Part shown: positions 27,080-35,489 of the stretch, piece after piece
Position numbering within the stretch: position 1 is the first letter of the stretch
How the letters are laid out: each line of letters opens with the position of its first letter
Assembly: GCF_048266365.1 (NCBI RefSeq)
Contig: NZ_JBLWZP010000002.1
Location: 496,001-560,000, forward strand
Reading direction: 5' to 3'
DNA: 64,000 nucleotides
From: Galbibacter sp048266365
Lineage (GTDB): Bacteria > Bacteroidota > Bacteroidia > Flavobacteriales > Flavobacteriaceae
The notes under the pieces: generated by a model
Database searches by the model: none
Seen by the model: the letters and a program-made list of their open reading frames with translations, nothing else
Told to the model about the DNA's origin: nothing
Translations under genes and position numbers: made by a program

Positions 27080-29932
27080 CTATTTACTCAGATACATTTT
27101 TCGTCTTTGATACAATTCGTAGAATTGGTCATCTTTTAAGCTATCAATGAATAAAATACTTTCCCCCGTACTCTTCATTTCAGGTCCCAGATTTTTATTC
27201 ACATTAGGGAACTTGTTGAAGGAGAACACTGGTTGCTTAATCGCATAACCTTCTAATTGAGGGTTAAAGGTAAAGTCTGACAGTTTTTTTTCTCCAAGCA
27301 TTACCTTGGTAGCATAATTCACATAAGGCTCCTTGTATGCTTTAGCGATAAAGGGTACAGTTCTCGAAGCACGTGGATTAGCCTCTATGATATACACCAT
27401 ATCATCTTTGATCGCAAACTGAATGTTGATCAATCCTACAGTGTTTAGCGCTAGTGCTATCTTTTTAGTGTGATCCTTAATCTGTTGTAACACTAAGTCC
27501 CCTATATTGAACGGTGGAAGTGTTCCATTGGAATCTCCTGAGTGGATTCCGCATGGTTCAATGTGTTCCATGATTCCGATGATATATACATCTTCTCCGT
27601 CACAGATCGCATCAGCTTCAGCCTCTATTGCTCCATCTAAGTAATGGTCAAGCAGCAGTTTGTTGTTTGGTATCTTTCTGAGCAAATCAACAACATGCTC
27701 TTCCAATTCCTTTTTGTTGATTACAATTTTCATTCCTTGACCACCAAGTACATATGAAGGACGTACCAAGATTGGGAAATCCAAATCATCGGCTAACTGA
27801 AGTGCTTGCTCAGCCGTTTCTGCCACTCCGAAATCAGGATAAGGAATATTATTTTCCTTCAATAAGGTAGAGAAACTACCTCTATCCTCTGCTAAGTCAA
27901 GTGATTCAAAACTTGTTCCAATTATTTTAATACCGTATTTATCGAGCTTCTCAGCCAATTTTAAAGCTGTCTGCCCTCCCAACTGTACAATAACGCCTTC
28001 AGGTTTCTCATGACAAATAATGTCATAAATATGCTCCCAGAATACAGGTTCAAAGTATAGTTTGTCAGCTGTGTCAAAATCAGTTGAAACCGTCTCAGGG
28101 TTACAGTTGATCATAATGGTCTCATAGCCACACTCAGCAGCTGCAAGCACTCCGTGTACACAGCAGTAATCAAATTCAATTCCCTGTCCAATTCTGTTAG
28201 GACCAGATCCAAGAACTACAATTTTCTTTTTCGCTGTAACCACACTCTCGTTTTCGGTGAAGCTCGTACCATCAGCCCTTTCTACCTCTTCCTCGAAGGT
28301 AGAGTAATAATAAGGTGTGATAGCTTCGAATTCAGCTGCACAGGTATCCACTAACTTGTAAATCCTATTGATGCTCAGTTCTTCACGTTTTTTGTGAACT
28401 TCGCTCTCCCAACATTCAAGCATATGTGCTATCTGACGATCAGCAAAACCTTTTTGTTTTGCTTCCAGCAGCAAGCTTTTTGGAAGGGTTTCTATGGTGT
28501 GAGTACTAATTTCTTTTTCCAGTTGATACAGTTCTTCATATTGTTTTAAGAACCACATATCAATTTTGGTAATCTCGTGAATACGGCTAAGTGGTATCCC
28601 CATTTGAATGGCATCATAAATCACAAAGACACGATCCCAACTTGGGTAGGTCAACTTTTCAATAATAACATCGTAATCTGTATGTCCCTTACCATCGGCA
28701 CCTAAGCCATTTCTTTTAATTTCTAAAGACTGTGTTGCCTTGTGTAACGCTTCTTGGAAAGAACGACCTATTCCCATAACCTCTCCAACACTCTTCATTT
28801 GAAGTCCAAGCTCTCTATTGGATCCCTCAAATTTGTCAAAGTTCCATCTAGGGATCTTCACAATAACATAATCCAATGTTGGCTCAAAAAGTGCAGAGGT
28901 AGATTTTGTGATTTGGTTTTGAAGTTCATCCAAAGTATATCCGATGGCTAACTTACTTGCTATTTTTGCAATAGGATATCCGGTAGCTTTCGAAGCAAGC
29001 GCAGAAGACCTAGATACACGTGGGTTAATTTCAATAGCAATAATATCTTCTTTTTCATCTGGACTTACGGCAAATTGCACGTTACATCCTCCGGCAAACT
29101 CACCTATACTACGCATCATTTTAATGGCCATATCCCGCATTTTCTGATAGGTTCTATCAGATAAGGTCATCGCAGGAGCTACAGTGATAGAGTCTCCAGT
29201 GTGAATCCCCATAGGATCCATATTCTCAATGGTACAGATAATGACGACATTGTCATTATCATCTCTCAACAATTCGAGTTCATATTCCTTCCATCCCATA
29301 AGGGCTTTGTCAATCATCACCTCGTGTATAGGTGAGATCTCTAAACCTCTACTGAGGTGGTCGTCAAAGTTTTCTGGCTTATATACTATAGAGGCTCCGG
29401 CACCTCCAAGGGTGTAAGAAGCTCGGATCACTAATGGAAAACCAAACTCCTGAGCTATTTCTTTACCTTTTAAGAAAGAAGTTGCAGTGGCCTGTGGCGC
29501 CATTGGAATTCCAATCTTCAACATTAACTCTCTAAACTGTTCTCTATCTTCAGTAATGTTGATCGCATCAATATCAACACCGATAATTTCGATGCCAAAT
29601 TCCTCCCAAATACCTTTCTCATCTGCCTCTATACATAAGTTAAGTGCAGTCTGTCCACCCATAGTCGGTAGAACAGCATCAATATTAGGATGTTTTTCTA
29701 ATATCTCAATGATGGATTTTGTGGTTAATGGTTTCAAGTACACATGATCCGCCATTGTCGGATCAGTCATGATGGTGGCAGGATTGCTATTGATTAAAAC
29801 GGTCTCAATACCATCTTCTCTTAGGGAACGTAAAGCTTGTGATCCAGCATAATCAAATTCACAGGCTTGTCCAATGATTATAGGCCCTGAGCCTATTAAC
29901 AGTATACTTTTAAGGTCTTTTCTTTTTGGCAT
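27080..29932 (-). CDS. carB: Carbamoyl-phosphate synthase large subunit
   Basis: A 950-residue CarB, which joins bicarbonate, ammonia (channelled from the CarA glutaminase) and two ATP into carbamoyl phosphate for arginine and pyrimidine synthesis. Two homologous ATP-grasp halves are visible: the first starts SILLIGSGPIIIGQACEFDYAG and the second KIVVLGSGPNRIGQGIEFDYC near residue 573. The protein ends shortly after the second half (LYQRRKMYLSK), so the C-terminal MGS-like allosteric domain of the 1070-residue enterobacterial enzyme is missing. Loss of that domain suggests no UMP or ornithine control through it. carA is not in this window. rpmH precedes it and is separated by a terminator, so carB has its own promoter. 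Confidence 0.96.
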   Translation of the reverse strand: MPKRKDLKSILLIGSGPIIIGQACEFDYAGSQALRSLREDGIETVLINSNPATIMTDPTMADHVYLKPLTTKSIIEILEKHPNIDAVLPTMGGQTALNLCIEADEKGIWEEFGIEIIGVDIDAINITEDREQFRELMLKIGIPMAPQATATSFLKGKEIAQEFGFPLVIRASYTLGGAGASIVYKPENFDDHLSRGLEISPIHEVMIDKALMGWKEYELELLRDDNDNVVIICTIENMDPMGIHTGDSITVAPAMTLSDRTYQKMRDMAIKMMRSIGEFAGGCNVQFAVSPDEKEDIIAIEINPRVSRSSALASKATGYPIAKIASKLAIGYTLDELQNQITKSTSALFEPTLDYVIVKIPRWNFDKFEGSNRELGLQMKSVGEVMGIGRSFQEALHKATQSLEIKRNGLGADGKGHTDYDVIIEKLTYPSWDRVFVIYDAIQMGIPLSRIHEITKIDMWFLKQYEELYQLEKEISTHTIETLPKSLLLEAKQKGFADRQIAHMLECWESEVHKKREELSINRIYKLVDTCAAEFEAITPYYYSTFEEEVERADGTSFTENESVVTAKKKIVVLGSGPNRIGQGIEFDYCCVHGVLAAAECGYETIMINCNPETVSTDFDTADKLYFEPVFWEHIYDIICHEKPEGVIVQLGGQTALKLAEKLDKYGIKIIGTSFESLDLAEDRGSFSTLLKENNIPYPDFGVAETAEQALQLADDLDFPILVRPSYVLGGQGMKIVINKKELEEHVVDLLRKIPNNKLLLDHYLDGAIEAEADAICDGEDVYIIGIMEHIEPCGIHSGDSNGTLPPFNIGDLVLQQIKDHTKKIALALNTVGLINIQFAIKDDMVYIIEANPRASRTVPFIAKAYKEPYVNYATKVMLGEKKLSDFTFNPQLEGYAIKQPVFSFNKFPNVNKNLGPEMKSTGESILFIDSLKDDQFYELYQRRKMYLSK

Positions 29933-29971
29933 TTTTTATTGATAAATAGTGTAAGATGAAGTCATTAGATA

Positions 29972-30005
29972 TAAAAAAAGGTGTTACTTATAAAAAGCAA
30001 CACCT
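29972..30005 (-). terminator. Intrinsic terminator after rpmH
   Basis: AGGTGTT pairs with AACACCT (29979-29985 and 29999-30005), followed on the minus strand by seven T. It lies 27 bases after the rpmH stop and isolates it from carB. Confidence 0.85.
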
Positions 30006-30031
30006 GAATATTTTAAGAATCAAAAAGATCA

Positions 30032-30190
30032 TTATTTTTTGTGTCTAACTTCAGATGAAACCGACAATTTTTTTCTACCTTTTGCTCTTCTGCTAGAAAG
30101 CACTTTTCTACCGTTTACAGAAGCCATTCTTTCTCTGAAACCGTGCTTATTTTTTCTTTTTCTCTTCGAGGGTTGAAACGTTCTTTTCAT
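30032..30190 (-). CDS. rpmH: 50S ribosomal protein L34
   Basis: A 52-residue, strongly basic ribosomal protein of the large subunit. The translation reads MKRTFQPSKRKRKNKHGFRE, then RMASVNGRKVLSSRRAKGRK and KLSVSSEVRHKK, the universal L34 pattern. It is too short to appear in a search limited to longer frames. It is transcribed alone: a consensus promoter lies upstream and a terminator downstream. In many bacteria rpmH is next to rnpA and dnaA, but here the neighbour is carB, an arrangement seen in flavobacteria. Confidence 0.97.
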   Translation of the reverse strand: MKRTFQPSKRKRKNKHGFRERMASVNGRKVLSSRRAKGRKKLSVSSEVRHKK

Positions 30191-30263
30191 TATTAAATAT
30201 CTTTATCTACTTTGTAATTCTATGGATTAACGGCTTGCAATGTATCTTCACAAAAGCGCGGCG

Positions 30264-30293
30264 CAAATATACGAAGAGTTTTCTCTTAGACAA
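30264..30293 (-). promoter_or_regulatory. Promoter of rpmH (consensus Bacteroidetes type)
   Basis: On the minus strand TTG (30291-30293), 19 bases of spacer, then TATATTTG (30264-30271): both parts of the TTG/TAnnTTTG promoter with canonical spacing. The predicted start gives a leader of about 65-70 bases. The same design precedes rpmE2. Confidence 0.8.
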
Positions 30294-30468
30294 ACCCCTT
30301 TCTAAAAATATTTTCACTCAATTGTGAAATTGAAAATCAAAACCCTTCATCATCAGCAATTTCAGTGGGTTTCAAGCGTTTAAAAAAATCAAATACGTAA
30401 TAAAATTCTGTTGTTTAATTACAAAAAACACTAAATAATTAGCACTGGAACTTTAATGGACCTACAGG

Positions 30469-30500
30469 TTGTTAATTAGCTCTTGTTTTTATTACCTTTG
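30469..30500 (+). promoter_or_regulatory. Promoter of the TPR-like membrane protein gene
   Basis: TTG (30469-30471), 21 bases, then TACCTTTG (30493-30500), an exact -7 match. The start of transcription would fall near 30507, just before the ATG at 30525, which shows that an upstream in-frame TTG at 30483 lies inside the promoter and is not the start. The remaining part of the 30191-30468 gap carries only the divergent rpmH promoter. Confidence 0.75.
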
Positions 30501-30524
30501 GCTATTCAATTAAATGACCAGAAA

Positions 30525-31040
30525 ATGTTCAACAAAAATATAAAATTAGTTATTGCCGGGCTAATATTAGTTTATGCCATTTATCAATTTGTAGAAGGAT
30601 TTATCGGTAACGGTATTTTTTTGATTCTACTCGCCGGTATATTCGTCTTTCTTTATTTTAGAAATGAGTTTATTTTACTGGCCTTCCTAAGAATGCGTAA
30701 ACAAGACTTTGCTGGAACTGACAAATGGTTGAATAAAATCAAAAACCCACAAACTGCGCTTACCACAAAACAGCATGGGTATTACAACTACATCAAAGGG
30801 ATCATGACTTCACAGACCAATCTAACCCAGGCAGAAAAATATTTTAAAAAGGCTTTAAAATTAGGCTTGTCGATGGATTATGATGTGGCCATGACTAAAT
30901 TGAGCTTAGCCGGTATTTCTATGCAAAAACGTCGTAAGCGTGAAGCAACCTTGCTTTTAAATGAGGCCAAAAAGATTGACAAACAAAACATGCTCAAGGA
31001 TCAGATCAAAATGATGCAGGATCAGCTCAAAAAAATCTAG
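30525..31040 (+). CDS. Membrane-anchored TPR-like protein
   Basis: A 171-residue protein whose function I do not recognise. The ATG at 30525 is chosen because the earlier in-frame TTG is inside the promoter. Residues 5-50 give two close hydrophobic segments (LVIAGLILVYAIYQFVEG and IFLILLAGIFVFLYF), and the cytoplasmic remainder is helical, with a pattern like tetratricopeptide repeats (YFKKALKLGLSMDYDVAMTKLSLAGISMQKRRKREATLLLNEAKKID). It is probably a scaffold at the inner membrane. The cls gene converges on it with only one base between the stops. Confidence 0.65.
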   Translation: MFNKNIKLVIAGLILVYAIYQFVEGFIGNGIFLILLAGIFVFLYFRNEFILLAFLRMRKQDFAGTDKWLNKIKNPQTALTTKQHGYYNYIKGIMTSQTNLTQAEKYFKKALKLGLSMDYDVAMTKLSLAGISMQKRRKREATLLLNEAKKIDKQNMLKDQIKMMQDQLKKI

Positions 31041-31041
31041 A

Positions 31042-32496
31042 TTACAATAAAGGCGCTAAAAGCCTAAATAAAGATTCGAGCAGGCGTTGCATTACACCTC
31101 GCCTTTCCCAGCGATTGACATCGATTAGAGAACTGTCCTTTAAATCTTTCATAAACAAGCCTCGCATCTGAACTGCGGTATCACCATCGTACAACATGGC
31201 GTTTACTTCAAAATTCAGGTGAAAACTCCTGTTATCCATATTAGCTGTTCCAATGGTTGAAAACACATCATCTGCGACAATGGTTTTGGCGTGTATATTA
31301 CCTTTCTCGTAGAAATATATCTTAACTCCTGCTTTTAAAAGTATCGCTAAATACGAATAGGTCGCATATTTAGCAATACGAGAGTCACAAGTTTTCGGTA
31401 TAAGTAAACGCACATCTACCCCACTTTTGGCAGCTGTAATCATAGCTAAACTAATTTCTTCATTAGGGATAAAATACGGTGTTGTCAAATACACATAGCG
31501 CCTAGCTGAGTTGATTGCAGTAAACATTGCTTCCATGATATTCGACCATTTCATATCTGGACCACTACTGATGATTTGTATTGGCAATTGGTTGGTTTGT
31601 CCAGATTTAGGAAACCACTTCTCCTTTACTTCTACACTCTGATCGGCAACAAAGTTCCAATCCAGCAAAAAATACAATTGAAGCATTCCGGCAGCCTGCC
31701 CATGAATTCTAAGATGTGTATCCCTCCAATAACCACGATCAGGAGCGTTGACATATTCATCTGCGATATTAATTCCCCCGACATAGCCTATTACCCCATC
31801 AATGACTATTATTTTTCGATGGTTCCTATAGTTAAATTTAGAAGCAAACCGCGGGAAGTATATCGGCATAAATGGGTAGATTTCCACTCCTGCTTCCTTT
31901 AGCTTATTCAGGCTTCCCCTACTTAGAGAACTTCCCACTGAATCGTAATTCACCTTCACCTCCACCCCTTGTTTGCTTTTAGTACATAGATGCCCAATAA
32001 GCTCAGATCCGATTTCATCATCCTGAATGATGTAGTACTCCATATGAATGGAAGAGGTCGCATTTTGAATATCATCAAAAAGACGTTTAAACTTCGCCTC
32101 ACCATTAACAAGTATTTCGGCATGATTATAAAGGGTTACAGGTGAATAGCGCTGCTCGTCAATCAATCTAATTATTTTGGTATTTCCATCAAGAATCTTT
32201 GAGGATATATCATAAGCTTTATCCTCAAGTAACTCCAATTTTTTTGTCCATTTCTGTACATTGGTTTGATTCAGTAGCGCACGTTTTTTAAACATTCTAA
32301 ACATGCGGTAATCCTGACCGAAAAAGTAATACACAATTAACCCTAAACCAGGAAACACAGCTAAAACAATAATATACGAAAGTGTTTTAGTTGGATTAAT
32401 GTTTTTCAGGAGTATCATAATTATAGCCACTAATGCCAAAATATAGTGGACTCCAACTAAGATCTCCCATGTGTGATCTTTAATAAAGTTCCACAT
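31042..32496 (-). CDS. cls: Cardiolipin synthase
   Basis: A 484-residue phospholipase D-type cardiolipin synthase, which joins two phosphatidylglycerol molecules into cardiolipin at the inner membrane. Two membrane spans at residues 11-30 and 38-60 are followed by two HKD catalytic motifs: His-226, Lys-228 and Asp-233 (HRKIIVIDG) and His-402, Lys-404 and Asp-409 (HAKTIVADD). Length and order match the ClsA type. Its start codon overlaps the stop of the upstream lytic transglycosylase by one base (TAATG), which suggests translational coupling. Confidence 0.93.
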   Translation of the reverse strand: MWNFIKDHTWEILVGVHYILALVAIIMILLKNINPTKTLSYIIVLAVFPGLGLIVYYFFGQDYRMFRMFKKRALLNQTNVQKWTKKLELLEDKAYDISSKILDGNTKIIRLIDEQRYSPVTLYNHAEILVNGEAKFKRLFDDIQNATSSIHMEYYIIQDDEIGSELIGHLCTKSKQGVEVKVNYDSVGSSLSRGSLNKLKEAGVEIYPFMPIYFPRFASKFNYRNHRKIIVIDGVIGYVGGINIADEYVNAPDRGYWRDTHLRIHGQAAGMLQLYFLLDWNFVADQSVEVKEKWFPKSGQTNQLPIQIISSGPDMKWSNIMEAMFTAINSARRYVYLTTPYFIPNEEISLAMITAAKSGVDVRLLIPKTCDSRIAKYATYSYLAILLKAGVKIYFYEKGNIHAKTIVADDVFSTIGTANMDNRSFHLNFEVNAMLYDGDTAVQMRGLFMKDLKDSSLIDVNRWERRGVMQRLLESLFRLLAPLL

Positions 32497-33452
32497 TATT
32501 TCAATGGCGGGTAATACCCTTCTTTAGGAATTTTGATGATGTACTCCTTTCTAGAGGCATTATTTAAATAATCATCTCGTAACCATGGGTTGTGAATCTT
32601 TAAGGTTTTGTATGAGATTCCAAATTTCTTGGCGAACTTCGGAAAATTGCTCACTGCGGTATCTACAGTTACTTCGTTTACGGGAATATTTGTATACAAG
32701 TCATCCTGGTCAAAATTAAAGCCATAGGCTTTTGGGTTCGAAAGAATTTCTTTAATCGCTAAAATTCTAAAGACATATCGGCTCGTTTCCTCACCTAGAA
32801 GCACATTGTAATACCCTTCAATTTCTTGACGCTCCAACTGTTTTGCCATACCATAATTACCAGCATTATATGCAGCAGCAGCCATGGTCCATGTACCAAA
32901 TCTTTCTTTAGCTTTCTTCAAGTACACACAGGCTGCCTCAGTAGACTTCTGAATGTGATAACGCTCATCTACATTATCATTGACCTCCATACCGCGTTCC
33001 TTGGCTGTAGCCTTCATCAATTGCCAGAAACCAGTTGCTCCAGCTGGAGATACCGCCTGAGTAAGTCCACTTTCTATAACAGCTAGATATTTAAAATCAT
33101 CCGGTACGCCGTGGAATTTAAGGATCGGTTCAATAATAGGAAAATATTTATGGGCTCTTTTTATGAGTAAAAGACCATTAGATTGCCAATACGTATTGAC
33201 CAGTAATTCTCTATCCATACGCTCTCTTACATCAGGGTCTTCAACAGGCACACGTTCACCAGCAAAATTAATTCCAGCAGGGATTTCCAGTGCATAGACA
33301 TTATAATCCTCTACCAAACTTAAACTATCAACTTTTGCTTCTTTAGCATTGGCAGCAGTTTGTGGTACCCCAGTACTCTTTACTGCATTGATAAAAATTG
33401 CTGCAACCCCAATCACTGCAATTACAACTACTACTTTCTTAATTCGATTCAT
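32496..33452 (-). CDS. Lytic transglycosylase with SLT domain
   Basis: A 318-residue peptidoglycan-cleaving lytic transglycosylase. I use the ATG at 33452, three codons after an in-frame TTG. It has a single N-terminal hydrophobic segment (VVVIAVIGVAAIFINAV) that anchors or exports it. The SLT domain starts near residue 95, with the catalytic glutamate at about residue 127 (LAVIESGLTQ) and the conserved ATGFWQLMKATAKERG and AAAAYNAGN blocks, as in MltD-like enzymes. A C-terminal segment ending IIKIPKEGYYPPLK looks like one LysM-type module. It lies in an operon with a small hydrolase and cls, suggesting a cell-envelope theme. Confidence 0.9.
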   Translation of the reverse strand: MNRIKKVVVVIAVIGVAAIFINAVKSTGVPQTAANAKEAKVDSLSLVEDYNVYALEIPAGINFAGERVPVEDPDVRERMDRELLVNTYWQSNGLLLIKRAHKYFPIIEPILKFHGVPDDFKYLAVIESGLTQAVSPAGATGFWQLMKATAKERGMEVNDNVDERYHIQKSTEAACVYLKKAKERFGTWTMAAAAYNAGNYGMAKQLERQEIEGYYNVLLGEETSRYVFRILAIKEILSNPKAYGFNFDQDDLYTNIPVNEVTVDTAVSNFPKFAKKFGISYKTLKIHNPWLRDDYLNNASRKEYIIKIPKEGYYPPLK

Positions 33453-33495
33453 TTTCCCCAAACTTTAACGTTAACTAATTCTATAATATACAAAT

Positions 33496-34146
33496 TTAAT
33501 CTTCAAACAACCCCGGTAGATTTTCGTTAAACCACTTATACTTATTTATAATCATAACATGCGTTCCGCCTTTTACAGACACACATCCCTTGATATGAGC
33601 AAATGGAAAAACCATATCGTTTTCGCCATGAATATGAACGGTATTCGGCAGAGCTTGTTGTTGATCCCAACGAATAACTTTATCTATAGCCCAATCCAAA
33701 TAATACTTATCCCTTACCGAGAGATATTTGTCATACAAATTTAATCTTTTTACAACAGTATCACCATAGGCGTACTTGACGATTACATCCAGTTTATACA
33801 CCAAAGAAGTTGGTATTAATCGATGTAAACCTGTATACTTTGCCAGAACCATTCGTCGAGGTAATTCATACTTAGTTTTCACACTTGAGATCACCACAAT
33901 TTTTTTCACTTTGATAATCTTAGCAATTTCTTGTACGATAATTCCACCAAAGGATACACCAACCACAATTGGATTTTCGTGTTTAATACCTAAAATCAGA
34001 CGTTTAACATAATCTTTTAAGCTTTCTTTTTTCTCTGGAATTATCCACTCCAAATAATGCATTCTATATTGATTCTCAGGAAGTTTAATATGTTCAAATA
34101 TAATTGGATTCGCCGCCATTCCAGGCATGAAATACACATGGGTCAT
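33496..34146 (-). CDS. Small alpha/beta hydrolase
   Basis: A 216-residue alpha/beta-hydrolase fold protein. The nucleophile elbow is GVSFGG with Ser-65, and the acid and histidine are likely in HGENDMVFPF and GGTHVMI near the C terminus. There is no signal peptide, so it acts in the cytoplasm. It is first in a minus-strand run with the lytic transglycosylase (43 bases apart) and cls. The substrate is unknown: esterase, thioesterase or carboxylic-ester activity are all possible. Its short length compared with usual 250-300 residue members suggests a minimal cap. Confidence 0.75.
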   Translation of the reverse strand: MTHVYFMPGMAANPIIFEHIKLPENQYRMHYLEWIIPEKKESLKDYVKRLILGIKHENPIVVGVSFGGIIVQEIAKIIKVKKIVVISSVKTKYELPRRMVLAKYTGLHRLIPTSLVYKLDVIVKYAYGDTVVKRLNLYDKYLSVRDKYYLDWAIDKVIRWDQQQALPNTVHIHGENDMVFPFAHIKGCVSVKGGTHVMIINKYKWFNENLPGLFED

Positions 34147-34322
34147 TGCTCTTCGTTTAGTTTATACACTGAAAAATAGATAATTAGCCATTTTTATAGT
34201 ATCTTTGCTGTGCTAAAGTTATGTATTTCTTCATCAATAACGCAAAACGACCTTATTAAATTAACTCACTAAGAGCCGTTTCTAAACACGAATTAAAAAG
34301 ATGTGAAGAATGTGTGTTAAGG

Positions 34323-34342
34323 TTGACAAAATTTGACAAAAA
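34323..34342 (+). repeat. Tandem TTGACAAAAW direct repeat
   Basis: TTGACAAAAT is followed at once by TTGACAAAAA, two copies of a 10-base unit 17 bases before the GNAT start codon. One helical turn apart, they could be a regulator site or overlapping -33 regions. Confidence 0.4.
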
Positions 34343-34358
34343 AGTAAAATTCACAATA

Positions 34359-34652
34359 ATGAATGAAGTAGTAATTAACAACAATGAGTTCTTGCGTCAG
34401 TACGAAACGAAGATTGCTGGAAAATTAGCTAAAATCGAGTATGCGTCACAAGAGCGTAAAGTTTTTTTAACCAAACTGGTAATCCCAGAGGAGGTTACCG
34501 ACCCTGAATTCAAAGATGAATTCATTAGAACTGTACTTAAAAGTATTGAAGAGAGAAACCTAAGTGTAGTACCCACTAGCCCCCAAATTGCCGGTTTTCT
34601 TAGAAAACACAAAGAATTTAAGTGTCTGCTCCCAGTCGGGATCAGAATCTAA
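34359..34652 (+). CDS. GNAT-like N-acetyltransferase, short type
   Basis: A 97-residue protein of the short GNAT-related group (Acetyltransf_CG type, YidJ-like). The ATG at 34359 is chosen because the longer frame adds 15 residues without family similarity. The core ERKVFLTKLVIPEEVTDPEF, then DEFIRTVLKSIEERNLSVVP, and finally the FLRKHKEFKCLLP segment fits the small acetyl-CoA-binding fold of these proteins. Function and substrate are unknown. A strong terminator follows, so it is a single-gene unit. Confidence 0.75.
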   Translation: MNEVVINNNEFLRQYETKIAGKLAKIEYASQERKVFLTKLVIPEEVTDPEFKDEFIRTVLKSIEERNLSVVPTSPQIAGFLRKHKEFKCLLPVGIRI

Positions 34653-34700
34653 AATTAAAAAGGCTGTTTATTTAAAAACAGCCTTTTTAATTTTAGATAC
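34649..34700 (+). terminator. Intrinsic terminator after the GNAT gene
   Basis: A long perfect stem from CTAAAATTAAAAAGGCTGTTT-like bases (34649-34669) with its complement at 34676-34696, closing on a 6-base loop. The right arm itself contains the T run. Confidence 0.85.
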
Positions 34701-34798
34701 CCAGCTGCCATTCATTTAATCAAGCCCAAGTCTATTACTCGGTTTTAAAACACATTGAGATCGAAGACTTTCTTACCCTTTTAGACTATCTTTAACCA

Positions 34799-35386
34799 AT
34801 GGATACATTCGCTCCCATAATAGATTATGTTTCAAGGTATGTTCAACTTACAGACGAAGAGACTGCCCTCTTTCGAACTTTTTTAAAAATTAAAAGAGTT
34901 AAACGAAGACAGTTTATAGTACAACCCGGATTTATATGCAAACACAAGAGTTATGTATTAAAGGGGGCTTTCCGAACCTACCTAGTGGATCATAAGGGCA
35001 AAGAGCACACTCTAGCTTTCGCTGTAGAGGATTGGTGGGTCTCTGATTACAGTAGTTTGATTTATCAAGAACCAGCGACACTTTTTGTAGAGGCCTTAGA
35101 AGATGCTGTCCTGGTACAAATTGAATACGACGACGAACAAACTTTCTTAAAAGAGATCCCCAAATTAGAGAAATTTGAACGTATCATCACCCAACGTTCA
35201 TTGGCCTTTCAGCAAAAGAGATTATTATCCAATTTCACTCAGACCGCTGAAGAACGCTACCAAGAGTACATGCAAAAATATGCGGCAATAGCCAACAGAG
35301 TTCCTCAATATATGCTGGCTTCTTACCTTGGATTCAGCACTGAATACTTAAGTAAAATTCGCAATAAGCGAACTTCCAAAAGTTGA
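34799..35386 (+). CDS. Crp/Fnr-family transcriptional regulator
   Basis: A 195-residue regulator with an N-terminal cyclic-nucleotide-binding-like beta-roll (about 15-120) and a C-terminal winged helix ending ASYLGFSTEYLSKIRNKR. The beta-roll lacks an obvious cAMP-contacting R-S pair (it reads SYVLKGAFRTYLVDHKGKEHTLAF), as is common in flavobacterial members, so its effector is unknown. A TATCTTTA element lies three bases before the ATG, so the transcript may be almost leaderless. It is 103 bases upstream of an MBL hydrolase on the same strand, which it may regulate. Confidence 0.85.
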   Translation: MDTFAPIIDYVSRYVQLTDEETALFRTFLKIKRVKRRQFIVQPGFICKHKSYVLKGAFRTYLVDHKGKEHTLAFAVEDWWVSDYSSLIYQEPATLFVEALEDAVLVQIEYDDEQTFLKEIPKLEKFERIITQRSLAFQQKRLLSNFTQTAEERYQEYMQKYAAIANRVPQYMLASYLGFSTEYLSKIRNKRTSKS

Positions 35387-35489
35387 AATAGTTCAAGTAT
35401 TTTTCCTAAGCTAGTTCATTTTTCTTTATTCAATTCATCCGCAACTTTGCAGTGTCAATAATGATGAATTAATTGAAAAATATTGAAAA

